From Henckelia pumila (taxonomy: Eukaryota > Streptophyta > Magnoliopsida > Lamiales > Gesneriaceae): a DNA stretch of 64,000 nt. Below are positions 46,630 through 58,077 of this stretch, piece by piece; the first letter of the stretch is position 1; the number at the start of each line of letters is the position of its first letter. The notes beneath the pieces were generated by a model, which was not told the DNA's origin, ran no database searches, and worked only from the letters and a program-made list of their open reading frames with translations. A program made the translations under genes and the position numbers. The stretch covers positions 8,680,001 to 8,744,000 of the forward strand of contig NC_133121.1 of assembly GCF_033568475.1 (NCBI RefSeq). The letters run 5' to 3'.

Positions 46630-48617
46630 TGTAAGGCCCGGGATTAATTAATATTAATCCGAACTTATTTAATTTTAATCTGAGTATATTTAATTTGGGA
46701 ATATTTAGAGTTTCGATTTAAATTCTAATATTCTTAAATTATTTAGGATTGAAATTGAATTAAAAAAAGGACCGATGACTGAATTGCAATTTTTGAAGTA
46801 CGAGGGACTAAATTGAAATTATATTATAACATATCCGATTTTAAGTGTATAGTCATCACTTGGACGTGTGCTTTGAATATCCAATTCAGAAACTTGTATA
46901 GAGCCGAGTTTATCTTCTTGTTTCTTTGATTTCATGATTTTCGATTTGCCAAAACTTTTGCTCCGGTTATCCGATTTTGATTCCGTAAATTGTTCTGGAA
47001 TCCTTACGACGAGGGCTTCGATCTCGTGTAAGTTTTGTATTATTCTATATGGATTTCGAAATCAGTAGTTGACAGATATCAGATTCTGAGTTCTTGATCA
47101 TGTTTATTGACATATATGCAATTCTATATTCGAAACCGGATCGAAGAGTTTATCCTATTTGTTCTTAATCTTGAATTCAGTTATGATTCGAAGTTTATAT
47201 CTGATGTTAGGATGATTTGGATGATGATTTATTGAGTTGATGCACGAATGAATGATATTGGAGTTAGTAATGATTTCGATATTTCGTTGGTTACCGATTT
47301 TCAATCGCTACGCCGTCGAATCATGTTTTGAAGCCATTTTGATAGTCTATGTCTAAGCTGAAGTCCTTATCTAGATGTTATGAATGTTATAGCATTTTTA
47401 TTCTTCAGTTTCAGTTGAGTTTGGAAGGCCAACGACTCAAGACGTCGACTTTGAACCGCAGAAGTTGCTTGAGGTTTGAAATGCGATTGATTGACGAATT
47501 GTTGATGGTTTTGATTCGTTCTGAAATGATTGAGTTGATGAAGTTTGATATATATGTTCTGATTGTTATATTGCAGATTGAAGTGTTCAGAATAGAGATA
47601 TTCGAAGGTATAATGACGACATAGCAAGTTAGGGACTTTGAAACTCAAGAACGACTATTCTTGAGTTGGCCCGCAAAAACCACATACTTGATATGTTTTT
47701 CTGTATGTTTGATGTTGTCGATCCATCTCAGGTAGTGGATCTTTAAGTTTGAGTCGATATGATAGTATATTGAATTGATTCTATGCCAAGGTTGCGGTTA
47801 ACCTTATTTTCTAGCCAAAATGGCTACGATAGATGGATATCTATGTCAAGATCATTTATGAATCTTGATGGCTTCGAAGTTATATGAATCAGTTCTTATG
47901 CAAAGCGTTAATTTACTCTATTTGTTGAATCGAGTTTAAATAGAGTCGATATGATTTATTTAACGCTTTCTATATGTTGGTTATACTGGGATTGATTTCT
48001 CACCGGAGTTTATCCGGTTGTTGTCTTGTTTTGTATGTGTGCATGACAACAGATGGGGCAGGAGCTGGTCAAGGACGACGATAGTAGCTAATGAGTGAAG
48101 ATTAGATGTGGACTCGGGTTGTGTCTAGCTGAATCGAGGTGTTTAAGTTCTAGATTGAATGTTAAAAAAACTTGAAGTAGCTGGTATTGAGTTGTGAGTG
48201 AACAACATATGTAAATTGTAACTTTTTCTAGACTTTAATCTTCTTGTTGATGTATCGATTTCCTTATGAACATGTTTAGTTTTGGTTATATGTTAATCTT
48301 CATGTTCTAGACTTGAATTTGATGGATTGGAATTGTTGGAAAGGATCAAAGTTGCTGACAAAAGAACAGAGCAGGCTTTCTGCCCAGGATGCGCCCGCGC
48401 GGCATAAAACTACCGCCCGCGCGCAGCCTGGTGCTCAGCCAACTCTTTTGGAAAAAAAAAATAGGGGCACCCGCGCGGCAGTTTTTGATCGCCCGCGCGC
48501 ACCCCTTTTTGAAAAAAAATAAAAAATTCTTGATCCTTATTCTTTCCTTATTAGATTAATGATGCTTATTCATTAATTGCCTTTTAAGATTTGAGATTAG
48601 CAACCCGAGGCCCCACA
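46630..48617 (+). repeat. 3' LTR of the inner Gypsy
   Basis: Near-identical to 39624-41612, TGTAAGGCCCG...CCCCACA, followed by the target duplication ATAGC (48618-48622). Confidence 0.96.
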
Positions 48618-49480
48618 ATAGCACTGGAGTGTTAGCTATTTGTCAGACTTGTCAGAGATCCCATCCAGGATCGTGTTAAAAAAAATCCGAAAAGTGCTAC
48701 CATTGTAAGGAACGTGGTCATATGATGATGAATTGCCCGAAGAAGAAGAATGTTGCGGGGCGTGTTTTTGTCATACAGGCTGAGGAGGCAAAAATGGAAC
48801 AATTCTATTATCACTGGTAATATTCTCTTATGTTCTTAATTTCTGATAATGGGATTTTTGGTGTAGGATTTGTTGAATCGGTGAACTTGGGAATTAGTAT
48901 GATTAGGATTAGACTTTAAATGATAATTGGATTGAATTGTTGCTTTTAGTATTATCGTCTACGTCTATTGGAGAAATTTTCTAAGGGTCGAAAAAAAAAA
49001 TTATCAGTGGTGTTGCGACATTTGCGTTGCTAGATTTTAGAGCGACGCACTGCTTTATCTCACAGGCATTTATTAGGCAAGAATGCATTATACCTGAGGT
49101 TGCTAATACATGTTATAATGTTACTGTGCCTTCTAGTGATGTTCTTCCTACCACAAGCGTGCTCGGGGGAATAGAGTTAAAGCTACAAGGGCAGACAATG
49201 AGAGTTTATCTAGTTGTACTGTCGAGGTCAGGATTTTGATCATTTATCATATGAGGACTATAATTTTTACGAAGTGGCAGAGTCAAGTACGAGTTCTATT
49301 GCAATATGAAGAATTCAGTCATAGTAAAGAACAAGTATTCGGTTACTAGAATCGATGGTTTATTTGATTAGTTGTAAGGAGTTTCAAGGTTTGACAAGAT
49401 AAATTTGCTATTTGAATACCATTAGTTGCAAGTCACAGAGGAAGACGTTGTTAAGTTTGCATTTCGAGAACATTATAAAC
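48618..49480 (+). pseudogene. Outer Gypsy: zinc knuckle, protease and RT remnants
   Basis: The outer gag resumes after ATAGC with a CCHC knuckle (CYHCKERGHMMMNC). Next is a retropepsin-like frame (49027-49239) whose active site reads LLDFRATH instead of the usual DSGA/DTGA, so it is dead. Around 49320-49480 RT segments appear in broken frames (the DGLFDQL and FDKINL...YHQLQV region). This matches the expected order after the gag fragment at 38741-39623. Confidence 0.82.
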
Positions 49481-50758
49481 ATAACTTAGCTGGTATTATT
49501 AGACTACTCGAACATCAAATCGAGCAACTTGAGAATGTAACATGGGTAGGATCAGAGTAAACTATCGAAAACACTGAATTCATATCTGGATCTGTAACAT
49601 ACTACATGATAAGAAATGAGAATTTGATTGAGCTTAGTAAATTTCTATCAGTATGACAACAAAATATAAGGAAAGAACAAGGAGTACAAGAAAATTCAAG
49701 AATAGAGAAAAAAAGTTGGGGTGGATATTCACCGGCAAATACTAAATACACGAGGAAGATAATCATGATAGTTACAAGGAATAACATTAGAAATGACATC
49801 TTCTTCTGCGAGATCTTGAGGAAATAACTTGTATAGAAAGAATAAGTTGAGTGATCATATTTATATGGCGAGATAAGAAGACAACCAGCCGTTTTGTGAC
49901 CGTCCTCTTTGACCTTTGGCGTTCGAATCACGTGTCTGAAGATATTGAGGATTTTGTTGATCTGCATTAAATTTTAAGGCAGATTTGCAGCCGACTTGGA
50001 AAGATATGTTTTGATCCCATTTAATTTAGACAAGAAAATTAGAGGAGTGTCGAGGACATATGAAATTTTTGGAATAAATTAATATGGTTAATTAGTTGAG
50101 ACAGAGATAACAATGTTATTTTTGAATCTGTATATTTCTTCGTTAATCCCAAGTATTTGGTGATATTTGTTTTTATTGAAAAAATGAAGAAAATACAAGA
50201 ATTATTGAAACTGATGCAGAGATAAGTTCCATCTCAAACAGATGTTTATGTATAATGATTCAAGCTTTTGAATTAAAGAACATCGAAGGAATGTTGCTAT
50301 ATACATGTGAGAATTACTTATAATATGAGTTTGCATTTGTTTTGCAAATAGATTTGAGAAATTGGTAAAGTAATCAGAGTCAGAGTTGTTAAGTGTTGTA
50401 TGATAGACATGAATTCTCTTTAAATTCTAAGTTGTTGTATTGGGTAATTAAGCTACTATATTAGGTAAATTTAAGGTCTAATTTTTTTTTGATTGTTGGG
50501 TATGAGTAAGAGTTAGTCAGATTCCAGGTAACAAAGATGTCGATAAGGATTAAAATTTTGCAACAAAAGCCAATGAGCGTCAACTCTTGTCGGGTGCAAA
50601 TGTGGAAAAGTTAAATCAAGATAATGTGTTTTAAAGGTTTTGCCTATGAAAGGCAATATGTGTTTTTGTAAGAAGGAAAGATCAATACGTGGTATATTGA
50701 GCCTTTGTGATTTTTGAGAAGATTGACATGTTGGGTTGCCGTTTAGCACTATCACTTA
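49481..50758 (+). other. Badly decayed pol region of the outer Gypsy
   Basis: It sits where RT, RNase H and integrase should be, but no domain is readable. An open minus-strand frame at 49602-49967 has no recognisable content. Confidence 0.45.
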
Positions 50759-51173
50759 CACTGTGTTTGGATCACGGAAATTGGACAGGATTTGGAATTG
50801 GAAATACCGTTTTAGTGTTTGACAACTTGGGATTTCAAAACGGAATAGGTATTTGGTGGGATTTCATAGGATTTCAATTAGTTAAGTGAAATCTTGACAA
50901 AATTGGTCGGATTTCACGGGATTTGAGTTTATAAAGCAATAAAATTATTTTTAATAATAAATTCATATACTTTACTTATAAATTTTAAGTTTTTTTTATA
51001 ATTTTTTATAAAATATCATTTATCTAAAATTTATACTATCAAATTTCAAAATATATTTTAACTTTTTGCCAAACACAAAATAGAATTTCAATTCCATGGA
51101 TTTTAAAATCCAAATCCAATTCCAAATCCAATTCCAATTCCAAATTCCATTTTTTAGATATCCAAACACACTG
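50759..51173. mobile_element. Tourist-like MITE (PIF/Harbinger type)
   Basis: TIRs CACTGTGTTTGG (left) and CCAAACACACTG (right, complement CAGTGTGTTTGG) are flanked by TTA at 50756-50758 and 51174-51176. The subterminal regions repeat GGATTTGGAATTGG and its complement several times. 415 bp, non-coding. Inserted in the outer Gypsy pol remnant. Confidence 0.85.
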
Positions 51174-51492
51174 TTAAGTCTCGAAGCAGTGCACAAAGTA
51201 TTCCACGTATTCATGTTATGAGAGTCCATCTCAAATTTGTTTCATGTTTTGAATTTTTAGCCTCTATTGTTGATACCTTAGTTATCCTTCGAGGAGAGAC
51301 AAGTGCATATCCTAGCACTCGAGGAAATTAGGCTTACAATGCGGCCTATTCCGATGGACAAGTTCAGTGGTTGAATCATTCCGAGAATAAAGCTACTTGG
51401 TAGACTGAGGCTGAGATGAGGACTCGATACCTGGAGTTATTCGGTATGTAAATTAATTTCTAGGACGAAATTTAATTTAAGGGGGTAAGAGT
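51174..51492 (+). pseudogene. Outer Gypsy: 3' end of pol and polypurine tract
   Basis: The segment near 51355-51450 reads VQWLNHSENKATW, a stop, then EAEMRTRYLELFG, the usual chromodomain-like end of chromovirus pol. AAGGGGGTAAGAG (from ~51479) is the polypurine tract, immediately before the 3' LTR. Confidence 0.8.
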
Positions 51493-51951
51493 TGTAACGC
51501 CCGAAATTTTCTTACGTAAAATCGCATGCATAATTAGGAAAAACAATAAATTTAAAAAGTTATAACAAAAAATGGGTTAAATGACTTTATTTGATGTTAT
51601 ATGATTTTTGTGAATGATTTAAAATTTTATTTAAACCGCAATTATGAAATTTATGGACTTTTGAAAAAAGTAAAATTTTGATCGCGTTGACGGGATCGTA
51701 AACGGACGAGATAGAGATTTTCCTCCAAAATTTTTATCAAGGTTTTCAAGGGTTCTAAATTATTATTTTAAGACTTAATTTATAGAAAAATAAGAATTTT
51801 ATATGTATATACTATTAAAAACTCATTTTTACCTATTAAAGGCATTTTAAGAGTTTTTAGCACACTTGTAAAATTTAAAATTCTTTTTGGAAGAAAATTA
51901 AGCATTTAAATAATAATAATAATAATAATTTCAAATTATTAAACTAACAGG
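51493..51951 (+). repeat. Outer Gypsy 3' LTR, first segment
   Basis: Begins TGTAACGCCCGAAATTTTC after the polypurine tract. AT-rich; interrupted at about 51951 by the Harbinger element. The truncated 5' LTR lacks this part. The LTR continues at 56918-56964, 63048-63363 and 63364-64000. Confidence 0.8.
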
Positions 51952-52455
51952 GGTGTATTCAATCTAGAGATTTAATGACTTTCAGTGACTTTTTTTAATG
52001 ATAGACTTTTATGAAATTGATAGACTTTTATAGACTCTCACAGATTTCTAAACAGAATTCTATTGATTCTCGCAGACTTCTAAACCGAATTCCATAGACT
52101 TTTCTTGTATGACTTTTGTAGACATTTTTTGAATTTTTCATTTTAATTACGTAGAATAATTGTCTAGTGATTAACTAATATATCTTTGAATTATTTGACA
52201 TATATAATATCTTCATTGAAATTATTTTATTATTATTATTATTAACGTAAATAAAATTTATTTAACATTTTAATAAATAACTAATCAATTCACAACTCAT
52301 TTCAATATTTACTTAAAGCGTATTAATGAACGTAATTTATTAATTAATGAATATTATTTAATAAAATAAAATATAATATCTTTAAATAAAAATTAGCTTA
52401 AAAATCATAATAATATGACAATTTAACAAAATGACAAAGTTTTATGAAAAAAATT

Positions 52456-53308
52456 CTAATTGATATTGACATGTTCAACATCGCTCCACATTTGATTTGA
52501 TATAACATCTCTCCATGCATTAGCATTTGTCCGTTGTTGTTCTTGTGTGTCAAATAATTGATCAAAATTGCCATCTTCGTAGACTTGTTCTGATGAAGAT
52601 GGTGTAACTTCAGTCTCCGTTTCAACTGGAAATTCATCAGAACGACACTCCCTGCGAAGAAAATTGTGTAATCCAGCACATGCCAATACAAGATCCTTCT
52701 GTGTTTTATAGTGAAACGGAGGAGCAGTTTTGAATATTTTGAACCGCGATTTAAATATGCCAAAGATCCTCTCTATTACGTTCCTCAGAGAAGCATGACG
52801 AAGATTGAACAACTCTTTTGCATCTTCAGGGTGACGACCTTGGCCAGTGAATTCTTGGAGATGATAACGCACACCACGAAAAGGAGCCAAAAATTGTCGT
52901 CGATTTGGATATCCATCATCCACTAAAAAGAATTTACCTGTCGACCTATATTTATAGGATCAAGTGAATAATACATATAATATATAATCTTGAAAAATAT
53001 AAATAAGCTAGAAACATTTTTTTTATAAGTACCTTGTGGCACTTTCAGCCCATTATTTCTTGATAAAGCATCTGTCAATACGTTTGAATCATGTGCAAAT
53101 CCCTCCCATACACTAAGCACATATATGAATTCTAAATCAAAGTTACATGCTGCCAAAACATTTTGAGAAATCTTCCCGTGACGATTACGATAACTTTTAT
53201 TATCACGACCAAACACAGTGGCCGGAATATGAGTACCATCAATAGCTCCAATGCAATCCTACAACAACAACAACAACAATAATAATAATAATAAATATTA
53301 TTATTATT

Positions 53309-53391
<83 letters not shown>

Positions 53392-53817
53392 TTCATTACT
53401 TACTTTGAAGTAAGGATAAAATCTCGTACTCTCTCTTATTTTTTCTGGCACTGCAACTGCAGGTTTAACCATCATATCTGCCACAATGCTATTTAATGCT
53501 TTCAACACCTTTTTGAAGTTTTGACTTGTATTGTAGTGTGAACGATCAAATATTTTACGAATCAAGCAGTATCGAGTATTATGACCGACCACGAGTAAAA
53601 ACACGGCAAGCATTTCTTCAACACAAATGTATCTTGTGTCTTGCAAATGTGTTTTCTCCCTAAGGATGTTGCTCAATTTTAAAAATACATCGGGGTACAT
53701 TCTATAAATTTTTTGAAAATTTGTTGGATCTTCTTTTAATATTTTATGAATATAATTGTCACCCCTTGAAGTTATTGGTCGTCTGTTTAAAGGGCGATGG
53801 ACACATTCACAATGCAT
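52456..53817 (-). CDS. PIF/Harbinger DDE transposase
   Basis: Three exons (53817-53404, 53258-53033, 52937-52456) in phase, 373 aa. The catalytic triad is visible: Asp in GAIDGTHIPA, Asp in WEGFAHDS, Glu in RNVIERIFG (DDE_Tnp_4 fold). The N-terminal part includes NRRPITSRG and YRMYPDVFLKL, typical of plant PIF transposases. Intron 1 holds a (TTA)n microsatellite. An acidic open frame further upstream (53956-53851, MSNMNVDEVEEQMEE...) ends at a stop and may be an additional 5' exon. Together with the Myb-like partner it cuts and pastes the element. No disabling change is seen. Confidence 0.9.
53265..53395. repeat. (AAC)n/(AAT)n microsatellite in the transposase intron
   Basis: AAC units followed by long AAT/TTA runs fill most of intron 1 (53259-53403). 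They generate long poly-Asn and poly-Ile open frames that are not genes. Confidence 0.95.
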
Positions 53818-54191
53818 GGTAGATATATGTTTAGTAAACGTATAGAGGTTCTAACGAACTTCCATCAATAAAAACCCAATAGTTTCATGTAATTCTTCTT
53901 CGAATTCCTCTTCTTCCATTTGTTCTTCTACTTCATCCACATTCATATTTGACATTTAAATAAACTACCTGATAGCAAACAACAAATTCAAATGAAAAAA
54001 CTGTACAAATTTATGAAAAAAACCATTCACATATATCAAACAAGATGTATTCAAGAAACAAATGAAAACTTATATAAATAAACCAAAATTCAAGAGTTTG
54101 CAACTAGATCAATAATTAGAAAAACAATTCAAAACAAGAATAGAAATTTTAACACAGTTTAACTCATCATTAATCATGTTTCAAAACATAT

Positions 54192-55214
54192 TTATCCTTC
54201 CATTTTATACTCTATCCATCCCAAACGCTCTTCAATTGTCATTTTTAAGAAATCCATCTTTTTTGATCTTGTGTTAAGTAAATCAAGCACCTTGTATCGA
54301 GTACGATTATCCAAATTTGGGACCTCCTTGATAGCTTCCCAACAAGTGTCACCTGCATTCCCTATTGATTCTATCTTAGAAACTACCTTCTCAAGACTGT
54401 GGGAGAACTCGTGCATAGTATTTGGGTTGATACTCTTGCATGTAGTTGATTTTGCTTCAAAATCAGTCCTATCTCGTTTCTTAGTTGTTGGTGGAACCTC
54501 TAAACTTATGGGATGAGAGGGTAATGTTGAAACAGAGTCCTCGAGAAATGCAGGCTGATATGAAGATTCTTGTCTGTCGCCTTGCACAAAATATTCACCA
54601 ATATTGTGATCATATACATAATCATCTAATAAACTAGTTCTCCTATTTTCTTCTATCTCAACTGTACTTGCATCATTGTCATCTCCTGATCTAGTTGAGT
54701 ATTTTCCAGTAGCAGTGCCATTCCCAACAACAATTCTCAAATCTTCATAATCCTCAAAAGTGTCTGTCCGATAGTATTCATGTTTAGGATGAGACTGGTA
54801 AAGAGCAAAAAATTACAATTAGTGTATAAGCTAGTTTAATTATAATTGTAAATATAAATTTTACTTTTCAAACTCGAAGACTCTCACCTTGAAATAATCA
54901 TCCCATACTTCGTCATTAGCCGTGAATTTTTTTGTCACGGGATCCCATCCAAAACCAGAGTTATGACGCATAAGCTTACAATAACTAGTGTATCTTTGTT
55001 TGTACCACTTCAGACGACTTTGATATTGTGTAATACTTTTTCCACACCCAAGCTTGTCATTCAAAGCAGGAAGTATTTTTGTTTCTACGATTTTTTTGCT
55101 AAATACTCCATTCTTATCACGCCATCCTCGCATGGCAGCATCAACCATGATTTTTAGCAATTCATTGCTCTCTTCAGCGGTCCACACATTATATTTTACT
55201 TGTGAATCTCTCAT
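54192..55214 (-). CDS. Harbinger Myb/SANT-like DNA-binding protein
   Basis: Two exons (55214-54888, 54794-54192) in phase, 309 aa, from ATG 55214. Residues ~8-105 form a Myb/SANT-like domain (WTAEESNELLKIMVDAAMRG, then YQSRLKWYKQRY, then GFGWDPVTKKFTA). The rest is polar, with a C-terminal helical region (WEAIKEVPNLD, ERLGWIEYKM). In PIF/Harbinger elements this partner binds the subterminal repeats and carries the transposase into the nucleus. It lies upstream of the transposase on the same strand, 374 bp apart. Confidence 0.9.
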
Positions 55215-56600
55215 TGATAATGTGACTTGAGTATTTCTTAGAAATAAATATAAAGTAAATAATTATCTCAATAATAGAAATAATATCAATTCACATTTTT
55301 CAAAGTTTATTTGATTAGTATACTCTCAAACATCAAGAACATTGCAAACAACTGTGAAACAGATGAGTAAGGATGCTAAAGATATATAACACAGAGATAG
55401 TTCCAAACATCATCCAAGAGCCACCACCAAATAACCATAAACCATGGTCCATTTAACTAATACAAGTGCTCCTATATACACACAATTGAACCCAGATTCT
55501 ATCAACTAGCATTCGGTATTCCACCACAGTTGTGTGATTGTAACCTTACTGTGTCAAACAATATAATTTCACATGCTTTAAGAATGCAATCATCTAAGTT
55601 TACTGCAAAATATCCCTACCTATTTGTCAAGTATCTCCATCTCATGTCTTTTCATTATTTATAAAGCATTACCTACTCAATCAAACGCTAAATTCCTGAG
55701 CTTTTTCCATGTTCAATCCGTAAGATCACTATTTGGCAAATAAAGATCGCTTAGGCTTCGTGACAAAGAATGAGCAGGCTGGTATAAAAAAATTTTATCA
55801 TCCCCTATAATTCCTCTCAAGGGAAAAAATTGTACAAGTCGTTATCTCTTCTTACATTTACTCAAATCCAATAACCTCTCACTCATGCTTTTGACTATCT
55901 TGATCTGCAATATCTCTAGAAGGTCCATTTATCACAGCCTAAAACATAGCAAAAAAAAGAAGCACAACACACGGATACCAAAACTGCATATATTATGTTT
56001 TCAACCCATGAGTGCCGTGAATTCATAAAAATTTCAATAGTGAAACAACCATAATTTCCATTATATGGAATTTAGAAAGAGACATCAGTTAAAGGTAGGA
56101 AAAATTTTATTAGAAAAGATCATATCTTTAAAATCACATCTTCAACTTTACCTGTTAACTATGTCAATACACACTGCTCATTTGAACACACAAACTAAAG
56201 ATGAGAAAACATTGGTGACAACATTAAACTATAAAATTCTTGGATTTATGATCATTGGTCAGAATGAATGTTATGAAAATAGCTTTGGCCCAATCAAAAA
56301 CCAAAGCTTGAATCGTTTACTCATTAAATAATTGAAAAATCTTAACACAATAGTTACATCAAACCCACAAACTGAAAAAGAGGGCAGATCCAAAAAGGGG
56401 CCGAATCCAACAAAAAGAAAAAAAATTTATGGGACACGAATTGGTGAAATCATAATATGCTAAACCCATATAAACAATCGAGAATTCAAAACAAATAAGG
56501 ATTCTAGAGGAAACATACCTTGAAAGAAAGGAGACCCTTGTTGATTTTTGTAGAGAAGAGAAAAGCGCCGCTTGATATTGTAGAAAGATGTGAATAAGAA
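55215..56600. other. Non-coding right part of the Harbinger element
   Basis: About 1.4 kb with no supported gene. It probably contains the promoter of the Myb-like gene. Confidence 0.55.
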
Positions 56601-56917
56601 GTCTGCGAAAATCTTTAGGGTGGACAGGGGAGAATTTTTTATTTTTTATTGTTGTACCTAGTGTTTTAAGTTTTGTACATGTAAAAATCTTCAAGAATCT
56701 TGAAAAATCTATGGAAAATTTGAATACTAGTAGATTTTCATAGAGTTTTTAAAAGTCAAGTTTGAATACCACTTGACTTTTAATAACTCTACAAAAATCT
56801 AATTTGGATACCACTAAATTTTTACAGAGTCTGCAAAAGTCAAAGTTGACTACCTCTAGATTTCCAAAATCCATTAAAGTCATTAAAATTAATTAAATTT
56901 CCAACATTGAATACACC

Positions 56918-56964
56918 ATTGTAAGGCTGATGAATGAATGAATCCATGATTGAATCCACGGGCC
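56918..56964 (+). repeat. Outer Gypsy 3' LTR, short middle segment
   Basis: A ~47-bp bridge between the Harbinger and CACTA elements, ending in GCC (56962-56964), the left target duplication of the CACTA element. Confidence 0.65.
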
Positions 56965-57301
56965 CACTACAAAAAAATGTGTTTCTAGAAGCGGTTTTTT
57001 AGGAGCAATTTAAAAAACGCTCTTGCAAACCAAACAACAAAATCGGTTTTACTTAAATCGTTTCTATTATCTTAATATTAGGAGTGGTTTCATAACCGCT
57101 TCCATTACATTTGTTTTAGTACCGGTTTATATCAACCGCTGCTATAAACTGCTCCTATTGATATAAGTATTAGGAGCATTCTGGAAACTGCTCATATTGA
57201 AGTCATGTAACATCGTTTTCAAAGAACCGGTTCTGTGGACTGCTTTTATTGCTCTATTATTTTAGGATTGGTTTGAAAATTATACCTATTGATTACTTTT
57301 A

Positions 57302-57687
57302 GGTACCGTTTGGTTTGAGGATAAGATAAATAGTACTTCGATAAGTAATATAATGTAATATAAAATAAATAAAAAGTGATAGTTAATATAGTATTTGATT
57401 TGATTGATATATTATAATTTATTTTATTTGATTGATTGAATTTTATATAAAAATAATAAATTACCATTTTGTCCTTTTTAAAAATAAATAAAATATAAAT
57501 AATATTATTTATAAGGGTAATATAGTAATTTAAATTCAATGATTTGATTGATATAAGATAAATGATTAATGATTTGATTGATGTAAAATAAATAATTAAT
57601 AGATGGATAAATAATATGACGAGAAGAACGGAGTATTGGATAGGATAAAGTATACCAGGATTAATTGTAATGGTACCAAACAGGCCC
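57302..57687 (+). mobile_element. Tourist-like MITE A, inside the CACTA element
   Basis: Starts GGTACCGTTTGG and ends CCAAACAGGCCC. TTA flanks it on both sides (57299-57301, 57688-57690). AT-rich, non-coding. Confidence 0.88.
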
Positions 57688-57690
57688 TTA

Positions 57691-58077
57691 GGCACCGTTC
57701 TGTTCATAGTATTACTAATATATGTATAACTCATCTCATCACATCTCACGTTCTTCTCATCATATTATTTATCTATATATTAACTATTTATTTTACATCA
57801 ATCAAATCATTAATTATTAATCTCACATCAATCAAATCATTGAATTCAAATTACTATATTACCCCTTATAAATAATATAATTTTTATTTTATTTATTGTT
57901 AAAAGGACAAAATAATCATTTAACATTTTTATATAAAATTTAATCAATCAAATCAAATAAACCATAATCTATTAATCAAATCAAATACAATTTTAACTAT
58001 CATTTCTTATTTATTTTTATTATATTATACTACTTATTTATATATTACTTATACCATACCTCAAACCAAACGGTGCC
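57691..58077 (-). mobile_element. Tourist-like MITE B, inverted relative to A
   Basis: An inverted copy of MITE A: starts GGCACCGTTCTG and ends CCAAACGGTGCC. It shares the middle TTA with A, and another TTA follows at 58078-58080. The pair forms a ~780-bp imperfect palindrome. Confidence 0.88.

Larger units (their letters stand above)
39624..48617 (+). mobile_element. Inner Ty3/Gypsy element with near-identical LTRs
   Basis: LTRs of 1,989 bp (39624-41612) and 1,988 bp (46630-48617), both TG...CA, with only scattered differences by eye. Perfect 5-bp target duplication ATAGC (39619-39623, 48618-48622). PBS at 41618, purine tract before the 3' LTR. Order gag, protease, RT, RNase H, integrase, chromodomain-like tail, i.e. 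a chromovirus. LTR similarity means recent insertion, yet the coding region has frameshifts and stops. Confidence 0.95.
51952..56917. mobile_element. PIF/Harbinger element with both genes
   Basis: The ends GGTGTATTCAAT (51952) and ATTGAATACACC (ending 56917) are inverted. Both subterminal zones carry repeated words (AGACTT and TTCTAAAC types on the left; AAAAGTCAA, TTTGAATACCA on the right). I could not confirm the 3-bp target duplication. It carries a DDE transposase and a Myb/SANT-like protein on the same strand, the two proteins that PIF/Harbinger elements need. Both frames are open as modelled, so it may be autonomous. Confidence 0.85.

Noticed and set aside
49602-49967. 121-codon minus-strand frame in the outer Gypsy
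   Set aside because: Lies in decayed pol DNA on the opposite strand, with no recognisable domain.
53251-53496. Poly-Asn (plus) and poly-Ile (minus) open frames
   Set aside because: Translation of the (AAT)n microsatellite in the Harbinger intron; the minus-strand exon ends at 53404.
57246-57749. 167-codon minus-strand frame
   Set aside because: Spans the boundary between two MITEs; AT-rich low-complexity translation.
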